Positions 30,093 to 39,552 of a stretch of DNA of 64,000 bases are shown here, one piece after another; position 1 is the first letter of the stretch, and the number at the start of each line of letters is the position of its first letter. The notes under the pieces are model-generated. The model had not been told where the DNA came from. It did not search any database and saw only the letters and a program-made list of their open reading frames with translations. Source of the DNA: Byssothecium circinans (taxonomy: Eukaryota; Ascomycota; Dothideomycetes; Pleosporales; Massarinaceae). The DNA is taken from NCBI GenBank assembly GCA_010015675.1, contig ML977003.1, forward strand, positions 182,440 through 246,439, in the 5' to 3' direction. Made by a program: the position numbers and the translations under genes.

Positions 30093-31940
30093 ATGCTCGC
30101 AACTACGGTGACTCGAATGAGACGGCATCTCATAACTCTCATCATTACCTGCTTTCTCCAGCCGGCCATAGGAAGCTTCAACCTCGTCCGCTGCTGTGTT
30201 AAAGCGGCTAGAGATGAGACAATCATGCTGAGAGCATACAACGAACCGTGGGATATATGCCATTTTACAGAGGAGGATGTCCATTATCCGTCCGAGGAAC
30301 AATGGCCCTCTGTCTCCATAACTCGAACATGGTGTAAGGCAGAGTGTTCCGGATACCAAAGCAGCAAAACCGAGCAGTGGCTACAACCTCTTGCCACATG
30401 GATTGCGCCATACATCGCTGTGATTCTCCTTTGTCCGATCGGCGAAGGTTCAGAAGAGGAAGATCGGGAGGAAGATCGGGAGGAAGGCAGACGAGCTACT
30501 CAAAACGATACTGAAGACAAGCCCAAAGATACTGCACAAGCCGTGCTGGACAAACCTGCTCCATCCCTCAGAGAAAAAGCTACTGCCTTTTTGAAGGAAA
30601 TGTTCAAGTTCGCCAAAACCGTGGTCGGCGAGTACGTCCTGCTGCTCGGCGATCCTGCTAGCGCAATATGGGGTGCCTTCTCCGAGATTATATCCGACCT
30701 CAATTTATCCAGAAGGCTGAGCAATAATAGCCCGTCTTCGTTCACTGCAAAGGCATTATGGATTACTATGCTTGCCGGCGACACCAAGTTCAACAACACT
30801 CGGCTTCTGCAGGGTTTCTGGGACAAACTAAAAAAAGAGGAACCTTTTCCATCGCATCCAGATTCTTCCTTGTGGTCGTCACTTGCAAGAGATATAGCAA
30901 CGCCTCAGCGGAAATCACCTTCGATAGCCGATAACGACGACTCTATCCTGAAATCCAGGGTCGGCGTTCAAAGCTCCACAGCTGCCCTGCCTTTGGCCTA
31001 TGCCTCACTCGCTGAGAGTCTGGATAGAGGTGTCCGGATTTTAGTACGAGGCCGCATCGACTTCTCCAAAGGTGTCTTTCTACCGGTTGTCTTAACTCTT
31101 GCCGTTGCGGCCTCAGTCTTCTTCGACGGATATCAGAAGGCCGGCGACAAGGACACTGCTCACGCTCTGGCGTATGGCGTCTGGTATTCCTGGTTCATCA
31201 CTCTTTGCGTTGCTGCAAACTGCTTTGCTACTAGCACTAATGTCGGGCTTGCTCGGAAAGCGTTTGGCAAGTCTTTGAAACTGTCGCACAGAAGAGTTTC
31301 ACTTGCGCAACGATATACAAACGCCTTCAAATGGAACCGTTGGCTCTGGAATATTGAGCATGCTACCAATCTGGAGTCCCGCACTGCGTCACCACCAGTG
31401 CAAAATACGTCTTTTTGGCTCAGATTTCTTGTTGGCCAGCTCGCGGGTTGGGCCTGTGTCGCCTTTGCTTGCTCATGTGCGGCTGTTATATCCTGGACCA
31501 CGCCCACGGTCGGTCTAGGTTGTCGCTCCTTCAACTTCGTCCTCTACGCCATAGGCACATTTTGTGTTGCCTTATTACATATTGTCTGTGAGCGAATGGA
31601 ATGTCGGCGTCCAGAGACCAGTACCCGAGGAATTCGCGAACTGGTATTACTTTCTGTCTACTGGAGCGTGGTCATCTTCAACGCAGCAGTCATGGTAGTT
31701 GGAACTATCCTTCATCTAGCAGGCGTATACCGAAGTTGCTGGTGCTCTAGGCTCTTCGCTGGGGAGGACACACTCATAGAAATGAATCGGAATACGGAGC
31801 TTGCATATAAGAATGCGAAGTCGTACTGGTTAGTCACTGGGTATGTTGCGTTCTCTTTTGTTTGGATTATAGGCTCGGTCTGTGTCGGGGCGAGGAAGTA
31901 CATTATTTGGAAGATTGAGCGAGCGCTAGGTGATGATTAG
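30093..31940 (+). CDS. Large multi-pass membrane protein of unknown function
   Basis: An intronless frame of 615 residues. The ATG at 30093 gives MLATTVTRMRRHLITLIITC, a signal peptide or first helix ending near ACKSF-type small residues (FLQPAIGSF). A Cys-containing extracytoplasmic part (RCCVKAARDE, WCKAECSGY) is followed by helix WIAPYIAVILLCP, then an acidic direct repeat (EEEDREEDREEG). The middle is soluble-looking and partly helical. The second half has about six hydrophobic segments, for example GVFLPVVLTLAVAASVFFDG, WYSWFITLCVAANCF, LVGQLAGWACVAFACSCAAV, FVLYAIGTFCVALLHIV and YWLVTGYVAFSFVWIIGSVC. I do not recognise the family; lineage-restricted fungal membrane proteins of this shape are common. 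No lesions. Confidence 0.75.
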   Translation: MLATTVTRMRRHLITLIITCFLQPAIGSFNLVRCCVKAARDETIMLRAYNEPWDICHFTEEDVHYPSEEQWPSVSITRTWCKAECSGYQSSKTEQWLQPLATWIAPYIAVILLCPIGEGSEEEDREEDREEGRRATQNDTEDKPKDTAQAVLDKPAPSLREKATAFLKEMFKFAKTVVGEYVLLLGDPASAIWGAFSEIISDLNLSRRLSNNSPSSFTAKALWITMLAGDTKFNNTRLLQGFWDKLKKEEPFPSHPDSSLWSSLARDIATPQRKSPSIADNDDSILKSRVGVQSSTAALPLAYASLAESLDRGVRILVRGRIDFSKGVFLPVVLTLAVAASVFFDGYQKAGDKDTAHALAYGVWYSWFITLCVAANCFATSTNVGLARKAFGKSLKLSHRRVSLAQRYTNAFKWNRWLWNIEHATNLESRTASPPVQNTSFWLRFLVGQLAGWACVAFACSCAAVISWTTPTVGLGCRSFNFVLYAIGTFCVALLHIVCERMECRRPETSTRGIRELVLLSVYWSVVIFNAAVMVVGTILHLAGVYRSCWCSRLFAGEDTLIEMNRNTELAYKNAKSYWLVTGYVAFSFVWIIGSVCVGARKYIIWKIERALGDD

Positions 31941-32354
31941 ATGGGTGCTAGTGCGGAGTGTGTCCCTACGTCCCTGGGTGCTTTGGGACTCGAGTAGTTC
32001 GTCTGAATTAGTTCCCGCGTAATGAGAAAGTTGTGCCTAGTTCCTTTCAATCGATATGTAGGAGAGACGCGGTATTGCAACCTCCACTTTCTTCTCCCAC
32101 CCCCAGTGTCTCTACCTAGGTATATGCCAATATGCAAAGCCAAAAAAGGGCCGTCCTCAGCAGCGGTTAGGCAACTCGAGGGGCCTACATCCCTCACAAG
32201 TGTGCATCAGCCCCGCAATCTGATGGGAAATCCAATGCCCTTACCGCGCAAGAACGTTTGGAGGCTGGTAAGCGATGCAACGCAACCTAAGGACAGCTCG
32301 AATTCAAAATACACTTCGACTAGGAACGAAGCTCAAACAGTACGAGTATCAGGT
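31941..32354. other. Intergenic, no supported gene
   Basis: A plus-strand frame spans 32022-32492, but its end is the antisense of a zinc-knuckle relic and the rest has no family signal. I leave it unannotated. Confidence 0.45.
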
Positions 32355-32560
32355 TACGTGTGCTGTCGAATAGCAAGGATCCTCTTCTTTTCTTTCCAGA
32401 ACTCTGGACATCTTCGATCTGATGCCCGGTATTCGCGCTGGCAGTTCACACAGCGCAGGTTAGTCGTCTCGCAGTGCAGATGGCCCTCTTAGCCGCACAT
32501 GTCGCATGTCTGTAGTCGCAAGCAGTCTTTTGCTCTATAGCTAAACTATTTGCACTTAAA
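32355..32560 (-). pseudogene. Zinc-knuckle relic of a retrotransposon gag/ORF1
   Basis: On the minus strand the readings TCDMCG and GHLHCETTNLRCVNCQREYR then ASDRRCPEFWKEKKRIL show two CxxC...H...C knuckles. The wording RCVNC...H/Y.A.D..CP is typical of ORF1 proteins of Tad/I-type LINEs. One stop (TAA) lies between the knuckles. No reverse transcriptase is found nearby, so this is an isolated scrap. Confidence 0.55.
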
Positions 32561-32891
32561 GTAAGCCACTAGCGTGCGTCGCTCATTAAATTTTGCATGT
32601 CTTTTTGCTCGGGCTACGGACCCACTTGAGCGAAACGGCGATCCTTTTTCCCGTTAGCGAAGACACGAGGGTTTGATAAATGATCAGAGTAGAAAAGGCT
32701 CTTGACACAACTGTACGTTAGAAGAGGAAGAAGTGGAGAGTATTATTATAGCAAAATAGAATTTTCACCAAACAATCCTTTAGTCGTTGAGAATGTATGC
32801 ATTCCGAACAAAGTGCTGACCAACGCCGTTCAATGCAACTGAAACTGAAGAAAGTGTATTTGGGTATTCGAGAGGTTTCGGTTGCTGTGCC
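32561..32891. other. 3' flank of bud13, no gene seen
   Basis: No coding frame is supported. The region lies between the retroelement scrap and the bud13 stop codon. Confidence 0.5.
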
Positions 32892-33947
32892 TTAATCGTC
32901 CATCTGCCAGGCGTACTCCATCTTTTCTATATTCGCCTTCCGGTTTCTACTCTTAAACCACTCGCTCTCAAAGCCATTTCCTCTATCAACGCCATCCCAT
33001 CGGTGTCCAGGCCGTATGCCGTACCGATTTGGTTGGAATCCGCCTTGATACAATGGCTTTCCTGTGATACTCCTCCCAGCCTTCCTTCTCTTCAGGTAGG
33101 CTGCAGAGGGATCATTCCATCTGGCCCGCTCTTTTAGCTCATCATTGAGCTCCGCATCATCCGCATACCGCGCTAACGTCAAGCCCTTCGCATCCTGAAG
33201 CTGCTGTTTTCTCTTCAATGCCTCCGCATTCTGCACATCGCCCCTCGCGGCCCTCTCTTTCTCCAATTTTTTCTTCTCCTCCTCTTCTGCCTTCTTCCTC
33301 GCTTCTGCGCGCTTCATAGCCACATTGATGATCCGTCCACTAGCATCTCGGTATATCGTCTCGCCAGCTCCACCCTCTTTCGCTACTTCTGCCGCTTTTC
33401 TCTTCTCCTCTTCTTGTCTCTTCTTCGTAGCTGCTGCAACTTGCGCAGCTGTTTGTAGCCCCGCGCGCGCGCCTGATTCTGTGAACACGCCTTCCGTGTC
33501 GACCATTTCCGGCGCTTCATCTTCGGCGTCGGCGGCGTTTTGCCGGTCGGCGGCTGTAGTGGCTATGATCGCATCGGCGTCGGCGGCAGCTTCATCGGCT
33601 GCGAGCTGTTGCGCATGTGAGGGGGCGGTGACGCCTACGGTGGTCCAGCTTGGGACGCCATCGGATGTGGGTTTTGGTTTCTTCTTCTTGGTTTTTGTGG
33701 TTGAGAGGGTCATTCCGGCTGTAATTTGATTATGTTAGCAATGCGATGGGGAACGAAAAGTATCATGGGAAGTCTTACCTATTGTAGGACCGTCATCGTC
33801 GTCGTCGGAACCGCCCTTATTCCAGCCTGAAATATCATCGTCAGCGATTTTGAGGCCGCTGTCCTTGTTCTTTCGCTTGCGCTTTTTCGACTTTTTATCT
33901 GAGTCGGCGGTGAGGTAGTTCTTTGCTAGGTAATCTGCGAGAGACAT
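32892..33947 (-). CDS. bud13: Pre-mRNA splicing factor BUD13/CWC26
   Basis: A component of the RES (retention and splicing) complex with Pml1 and Snu17/Ist3. It binds the activated spliceosome and helps splice and retain pre-mRNA in the nucleus. Exon 1 starts MSLADYLAKNYLTADSDKKS, the standard BUD13 N-terminus, followed by the basic KKRKRKNKD. A 60-nt intron (33719-33778) joins it to exon 2. The middle is a long Glu/Lys/Ala-rich helical region (EEEEKKKLEKERAARGD). The diagnostic C-terminal BUD13 block is GKPLYQGGFQPNRYGIRPGH then RWDGVDRGNGFESEWFKS. About 331 residues, a normal fungal length. It is divergent with atl1 across 185 bp. Confidence 0.95.
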
Positions 33948-34132
33948 GTTGGTGACGATGTGATGGTGAAAGTTCGAGCACGGACAGTTTTGGAGATCCA
34001 TCTCGCGGTTGACGCCAAGCCAAGCTAGCTCGCGGAGTCACGTGGGGAACAGGAACTGGCATGACATGAGTCTGTCCAATCTTAGAATTAACAGAACAAG
34101 GACATCATCATCACGACCTGAAAACGGAAACC
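33948..34132. promoter_or_regulatory. Shared promoter of bud13 and atl1
   Basis: Only 185 bases separate the two divergent start codons, so both genes must share this as promoter. It includes a GTCACGTGGG word (CACGTG core) at about 34038. No TATA box is obvious. Confidence 0.6.
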
Positions 34133-34740
34133 ATGACGCGCGGCGAACGTTCAGATGAGGCGTGGGCTTGGTACAGCGCCGTCTACGAGGCAGTCCAGGA
34201 GATACCCTACGGCAAAGTCACTTCGTATGGGCACATCGCAAGGCTGTTGGGGAAGCGTAGGCATATCTATCCCAAACATAGTTGCATTCTGCTAATATGA
34301 GCATCGCACCAGCCCAGTGTCCGAGGTACGTATTCACTACTCTGCACGCGGCCAGTGACGAATGTCAAGATGACGTCGCTGCAGACAGGTTGGAGTTTGC
34401 CTCAAACACCTGCCCTCAGCATCTACCGGTCCTAACAAAAAGCCTCCAACATGGCATTCGGGTAACGTGCCATGGCAGCGCGTGATCAATAACAAAGGAG
34501 GCATTAGCCCACGGTTAGTAGACTTGCTCGTCAGGATGAAGCCCCTTGTTGACGAGAGGACAAAGAGGCCCTTCCGGCGCAAGCCGACAAGCTGCCGCCC
34601 TTCGAGCAGAGGGCGTCGAGGTGACAGAGGGCGCGATGGGGGAGTATAGTGTCGATCTAACCAGCTTTGGATGGTTTCCGAGCGTGCTGCCTAGTGAAGA
34701 GGGGGTGGAGAGTAGCGAGGGAGAGGATGAGGACACCTGA
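34133..34740 (+). CDS. atl1: Alkyltransferase-like DNA repair protein (ATL)
   Basis: ATL proteins resemble O6-methylguanine-DNA methyltransferase but have Trp in place of the reactive Cys. They bind and flip O6-alkylguanine and hand the lesion to nucleotide excision repair. The start MTRGERSDEAWAWYSAVYEA leads to IPYGKVTSYGHIARLLGKPQ, then PRQVGVCLKHLPS and the active-site region VPWQRVINNKGGISPR. Here PWQRV replaces PCHRV of true methyltransferases, the ATL hallmark. The C-terminus has GEYSVDLTSFGWFP followed by an acidic tail. Four exons join in frame: introns 34257-34312, 34326-34384 and 34514-34556. The second exon is only 13 nt. About 150 residues. Confidence 0.9.
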
Positions 34741-35687
34741 TGACGCAGGAACAGCCTACAAGTGTTTGCCTAGAAGGTCACTGTCCAACACGAATGATTG
34801 ACGGATTGCCGGATATGGTACCTGCCCACCATCCCACGGGTAGCGATTAGGCGAGAGTACATTGATAGTGCTATCGGAGCTGGCCGGAACGTGTTGAGAC
34901 GCTTCAGTCGAATCCGCTTGGCCGTGGTTAAGACGTGGCCAGAGGCTTCCATGTCGTAAGCGCAAATACAAGGCAGATGAAGCGGGGTTTCGTGATTATT
35001 GAGACCACTCCTGTCTGGCTTCGTAGAAGCGGGAGATGTGGCGCTCACGATGTCTCGCAGCCGAGACACGAGCTCAGCCTCCAACCAGACACCCACGTTC
35101 GCAGAACCAAGGCGCATGATGGGCGCCATCATGTCATCCGTGTCAATGTCATCATCTGCCTCAGCGGCGCGTCCATGCCGTCCTGGACTCCAGCTCCAGG
35201 TTCCAAGATCAGAGCTCAATCGCGACGGGCCTCGGCCAATCGGAATCGCGCTCACGTGGAGCTTCCCTCACCCATCTCTTATCGCCCACTGCTAGGAACA
35301 ACAAAGGATGTGTGAATAAAGCCCAGCTCCGCCGCACAAGGCCGCACTCTATCTACTGCATCACTATCACACTCAGCCAACACTTGTGATATCGTAATCA
35401 TTCCGCTTGCATCGCCACTTTCATTGCCATATCCCACTGAGTCACCCTGAGGAGTCATATCCAAGACAGCCGCTGCCTTCCAGTCACACCTTCTTTCATT
35501 TCCGGGCCTTTAATAGTCCCTTCTATCTTACTACCAACATCACCTTCTATCCACCTGTTCCATGCTCCCTTCTTCTCCTCCACCTCTGCCTAATCTACCT
35601 AGCCACCTATAACCACTGCACTTCTATACAACATTGAACTTCCCTGAATACTCCAACACACCAAACGGCCAGCAGCTTCCAGCTACC
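34741..35687. other. Intergenic; one doubtful minus-strand frame
   Basis: A 161-codon minus-strand frame (34770-35255, MSAIPIGRGPSRLSSDLGTW) has no family signal and overlaps open frames on the other strand, so I do not call it. The last 300 bases are C/T-rich, as usual before a fungal start codon at 35688. Confidence 0.4.
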
Positions 35688-36302
35688 ATGGCATCCGAGC
35701 AGACCTTCACCAGCGACTTGCGCAGCGGTGCCCAAGAGTTCAAGCGCGACAAGAACTCTCGAGTCAAGTGGGCACACGGAGCTGCTTGGGGACCTGGACG
35801 TCGGGTCGAGGAGAACCGCCCTCGCCCGGCCCGGGTGACCGCGGCGCCTAAGTAAGTTATCCATCTCTCAGTACAGCTTGAAGACCGCGGAAAGCATATC
35901 CAGTCTTTTGCCACTTCGCTGTGCAACAGTACACATACTAACAACACCAGGTCCAACGCCGGCTTCAACAAGACCCGTACGGCCGCCAAGAACGATATCG
36001 CATTCGCTAGCGGCGACTCCTCTGCCGACGAAGACATCGAGCATCCCTCCGTTGCCCCTGTCCCCGACGCTGAGATCACCTACTCCTTCGACGCCGAGCG
36101 TGGACCCAGCCACGGTAGCCAGATTCTCGGGCTCGCCCTCACCAAAGCCGTTGAACGCTATGAGGTCCGTCAGACAGACAAGCTGATCAAGGACGAGTAT
36201 GAGGTCTTGGAGCTGAACGCGGGGGCTCTCTCTCCAGCTTCCAAGGTGGCCAGGAAGGGGGTTGCCCCCGAGGATGAAGACTACGAGTTCATCGATGCAT
36301 GA
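35688..36302 (+). CDS. Small conserved fungal protein, function unknown
   Basis: Two exons (intron 35852-35950) code for about 171 residues. It starts MASEQTFTSDLRSGAQEFKR, basic and polar, and continues through KNDIAFASGDSSADEDIEHP to a helical segment ALTKAVERYEVRQTDKLIKD followed by EYEVLELN and an acidic end EDEDYEFIDA. No signal peptide or membrane helix. Codon use and the pyrimidine-rich leader are those of a well expressed gene. I do not recognise a named family; the clean intron and the conserved-looking C-terminal helix support a real gene. Confidence 0.75.
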
Positions 36303-37253
36303 ACGTCTGCGTTGGTGTCAAAGCTCTGGCACCGCTTTGCAGAGGATCTCTGCCGACTTTCGTGTCCTTCGCCCGTCATCTTCCCTTTTCCTCCGTCTCC
36401 TCCCTCACAACTTGTATAATCCCCCCTGAGCGTTTCTGTCATGTTTCTTCTATCAAGCGTTTGAACACGGCTTCCACCTCGATATGGACCCGATACCCGG
36501 TTTCTTGGGTGCTACTTGCATTGTAACGGTTAACGGCAGCATCAATAGGCGAGCGTTCGGCGCTTTCTGAGGACTTGAGCGGCCCTTGTCTCTGGTCATT
36601 CGGCGTGGGATTACTGCGGCTCGGCTTCTTCTTTTTGGTTAGCAGGGAGTTCTTTTGTATGGCGAGGCTCTTCGGAGTGTCCTGGCTGGGGCTGGTTGCG
36701 CTTGTCGCGTCTTCCGTGGTCGTGACAGTCATCAATGAGCTTTGTGGGAAGCGCGAATTCACGTTTCTCGAAACTAGCAACATTGTCCTCTTGGTGAATA
36801 GTGTGAATAATATGTCGGCCCCGCTTGCGCATCGTGATCGCGACGCAGAGCTGAGCATTGCTCAGCCATCAAATCCTTGGCAAGGCGATAGTAATGAAGC
36901 CAATCGCATCACTAGCGTCCACTAGTCGCATTACGTCATACCTAGGCTACGTACGTGTGGTGGAGTATCATCCCATCAATATCATTATTATTGTTCAGTA
37001 ACAGACACGTTCAACCAACCACACACCCACAAATCCGACATTATTCTGACATTATTCTGCTTTCTAGTAGGTTCGCATCCACGCAAGCGTCTCCGCCACC
37101 GCCGAGACGACATCACAACGCGTTTCTCACCTCGACAAATCACTGCCCCTGACGTTCACTAAACGACCCTTCATGGCCTCGCACTCCTCATAACAGCCTT
37201 TCCCAGGCGTCCAACCCGCAAATTAAATATCCTCACACTTACAATCGATCAAT
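36303..37253. other. Intergenic; one doubtful frame
   Basis: A 139-codon minus-strand frame at 36439-36858 (MLSSASRSRCASGADILFTL, Lys/Ser/Thr-rich) is overlapped by a 116-codon plus-strand frame. Neither has family support. CACACCCACAAA and C-rich leader sequence precede the gene at 37254. Confidence 0.4.
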
Positions 37254-38519
37254 ATGCCTGGAAACCGCCCGCGATGGATGCTGCATATACAAGCGCAGTT
37301 CTGGCGTGTCCTGATGGGCATCGGCATGTTCTTACACAAACTCGCGCGACCGCTGCCTCCCTCACCGTCGTTCACCCGTACCATCGATGCGACCGTATCA
37401 CCGCTGAAAGGCAACTTTAAATTGCATTTCTATGTCCCGAAGGACTACCACCGGCGTAAGAAGCTCAAGGGTGGGAAGAGATACCCCTGCGTTATAAACT
37501 TTCACGGTGGTGGCTTCTGTCTGGGCACGGCGACAGATGATGCACGCTGGGCAGGCGTGGTCGTGGATCAAGTCGGAGCGGTCGTTGTCAGTGTGGCATA
37601 CCGTCTTGCGCCCGAATTTCCCTTCCCAACGGCGGTGGAGGATGGCGCGGACGCGATACTTTATCTTGCGCAGCACGCGGATGAATTGTGCTTGGATGCC
37701 AGTCGATTTGCTATCTCGGGGTTTTCTTCAGGAGGCAACATGAGTTTCACGGTACCGTTGTGTCTACAAGGCGAGCTGCTCGATCGGACTCCCAGCGGAG
37801 CAAAGATCCACAACCCGGGACGAAAGGGGAGTGTCCCTGCTATCAACATTCTTGCGCCGCCGCCGACTGCACATACGAATCCAGCAAACCTGACACCAAA
37901 TTCCTCGCGGGTCCCGCTCACAAGACAGCGGAGTAAGATCGATCGGCTACAAATGCTCCGCAGTACGGGCGTTTCGACTCTTTCTCTTGTCTCCTCCTAC
38001 AAAGACGGAGGTGCCGTCTCAGTAGCGACCGAAGGCTCCTCAGCAGAAGCCAAAATCCGCGGCATAATCTCCTTCTATCCACCAACCGACTACACGCAAA
38101 CACGCGCCCAACGCCGCGCAACCTGTTCCCGCGCCGATCAACAACTCCCCGCCGTCTTCACCAAGCTCTTCGACGACTCGTACCTCCAGCCACCCTCTCT
38201 CGACCTCTCTCATCCCTGGCTATCCCCGGGCGTTGCACCAAACCCCATGCTCGTCGCCCTCCCCGACGACATCGTCATGTTTTGCTGCGAGTGGGATATG
38301 CTGCTCGCCGAGGGCGAAAAGTTCAGAGATAAATTACAGGGAGAACTGGGCAAGAGAGTGCATTATCATTGTGTACCTGGTGTGCCTCATGGATGGGATA
38401 AAGCGCCGAATCCGTTGAGGGAGAGCCCGGGGGCGAGGGATCAGTATCTGGTTGCTTGTAGGGAGTTGAAGAGGATGTTTGAGATTGAGGATGAGCCGGG
38501 TGTGAAGGAGGGTGTGTGA
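37254..38519 (+). CDS. Alpha/beta hydrolase, HSL (lipase/esterase) type
   Basis: An intronless protein of 421 residues in the Abhydrolase_3 / hormone-sensitive-lipase-like group. The oxyanion-hole motif NFHGGGFCLG lies at about residues 82-91. VSVAYRLAPEFPFPTAVEDG is the usual following block. The nucleophile elbow GFSSGGN (GxSxG) is at about residue 156, the Asp in CCEWDMLLAEGEKF at about 346, and the His in VPHGWDK at about 378, so the Ser-Asp-His triad is complete. Between nucleophile and acid lies a long polar insert (about residues 175-270) probably forming a lid. The N-terminus has a hydrophobic stretch (FWRVLMGIGMFLHKLA) that could be a membrane anchor. Such enzymes cleave short-chain esters or sterol acetates; the substrate is unknown. 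Confidence 0.9.
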   Translation: MPGNRPRWMLHIQAQFWRVLMGIGMFLHKLARPLPPSPSFTRTIDATVSPLKGNFKLHFYVPKDYHRRKKLKGGKRYPCVINFHGGGFCLGTATDDARWAGVVVDQVGAVVVSVAYRLAPEFPFPTAVEDGADAILYLAQHADELCLDASRFAISGFSSGGNMSFTVPLCLQGELLDRTPSGAKIHNPGRKGSVPAINILAPPPTAHTNPANLTPNSSRVPLTRQRSKIDRLQMLRSTGVSTLSLVSSYKDGGAVSVATEGSSAEAKIRGIISFYPPTDYTQTRAQRRATCSRADQQLPAVFTKLFDDSYLQPPSLDLSHPWLSPGVAPNPMLVALPDDIVMFCCEWDMLLAEGEKFRDKLQGELGKRVHYHCVPGVPHGWDKAPNPLRESPGARDQYLVACRELKRMFEIEDEPGVKEGV

Positions 38520-39552
38520 GCTTCTTTTCGGCAAGATTTTTTCCCGGTCATCGTGTTGCACAGGGTATTCGCATGTTTGCCTTTGGGCATTGTGGTTGGG
38601 GCGTTTTAGATGTCGTAGTTTTTTCCGTTCCGGTTTGGCAAAGCGTTTTGAGTGGAGCGTTCTTTCACACGCACGTAGATATGGGGCATGAGTAAAGGGA
38701 ATAGCATTGGTTTGACGTGTACTGTAGTATAAATCTCTGTTTTCTCGTGAAGGTCAAGGTACCTATGGTCCGTCAGTTGGACTATATCCGGCAATCCTAA
38801 CAGCATAGGTACGATGAAATTGTGTTTCAGCTTAGGATTACCTTGTAAAAGAGAGCCTGGATCATGTGTATATATGGATTGGCAGCGTCCACATTGGCAT
38901 GGTACTCAATGCCACCACGGGGCGATGACGTGAGTATATAAGCATTGTTGACTTTCTAGACAGCAACCATCCTCACTTTTGCCATGCAATTAATGCATTG
39001 GAATTCTTCACATGATTATTTATAAAACTCTAGATTTCCTTTTTTTTTACTTGAAGGGAACTTGCACCACTATAGGCACAATGCACTAGGGGAAGATGAC
39101 GAGAATTACTAGGCTAAATACCAAACGTAATTATCTTATTGGTCCTGCGTATTCCACCGCGGTCGACACCACAATGCTGGTTCTAGTAACGACGTTAAGG
39201 ACGAGGTCGAGGAGGACGGTTTCAAGGGCTCTCGCTCTCTTGGAAGGTTTTTACGCTGTAGGGTGAAAAGGATGACATCATAGGACACATTTCCCGTGAT
39301 TGGCCTACTATTCACCGGCCTAGCAGCAAGTAACGGATTGAACTGATCACACATGCAATCAGTTCCTCGTTAACGATAATGTCCTTTCAGATGTTGGAGC
39401 TTGGATCTCCGGAACCATGGGATGGTAGCTACTAGCGCCACATGACACATGACCAAAATCACACAAGCGATGATAATACTGAACTTCTATCCTTTCCTTC
39501 TTCTACAGAGCATACCGTATGAGCCGCTCGGAGAACACACAGCCTGCCCACG
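38520..39552. other. Intergenic, no gene seen
   Basis: About 1 kb without a supported coding frame. It contains a T-run near 39044 (TTTCCTTTTTTTTT). The last 150 bases are the leader of the gene at 39553. Confidence 0.5.

Noticed and set aside
32022..32492. 156-codon plus-strand frame
   Set aside because: Its 3' part is antisense to a zinc-knuckle relic and its 5' part has no signal.
34770..35255. 161-codon minus-strand frame
   Set aside because: Overlaps equally open frames on the plus strand; no domain, no clear splice context.
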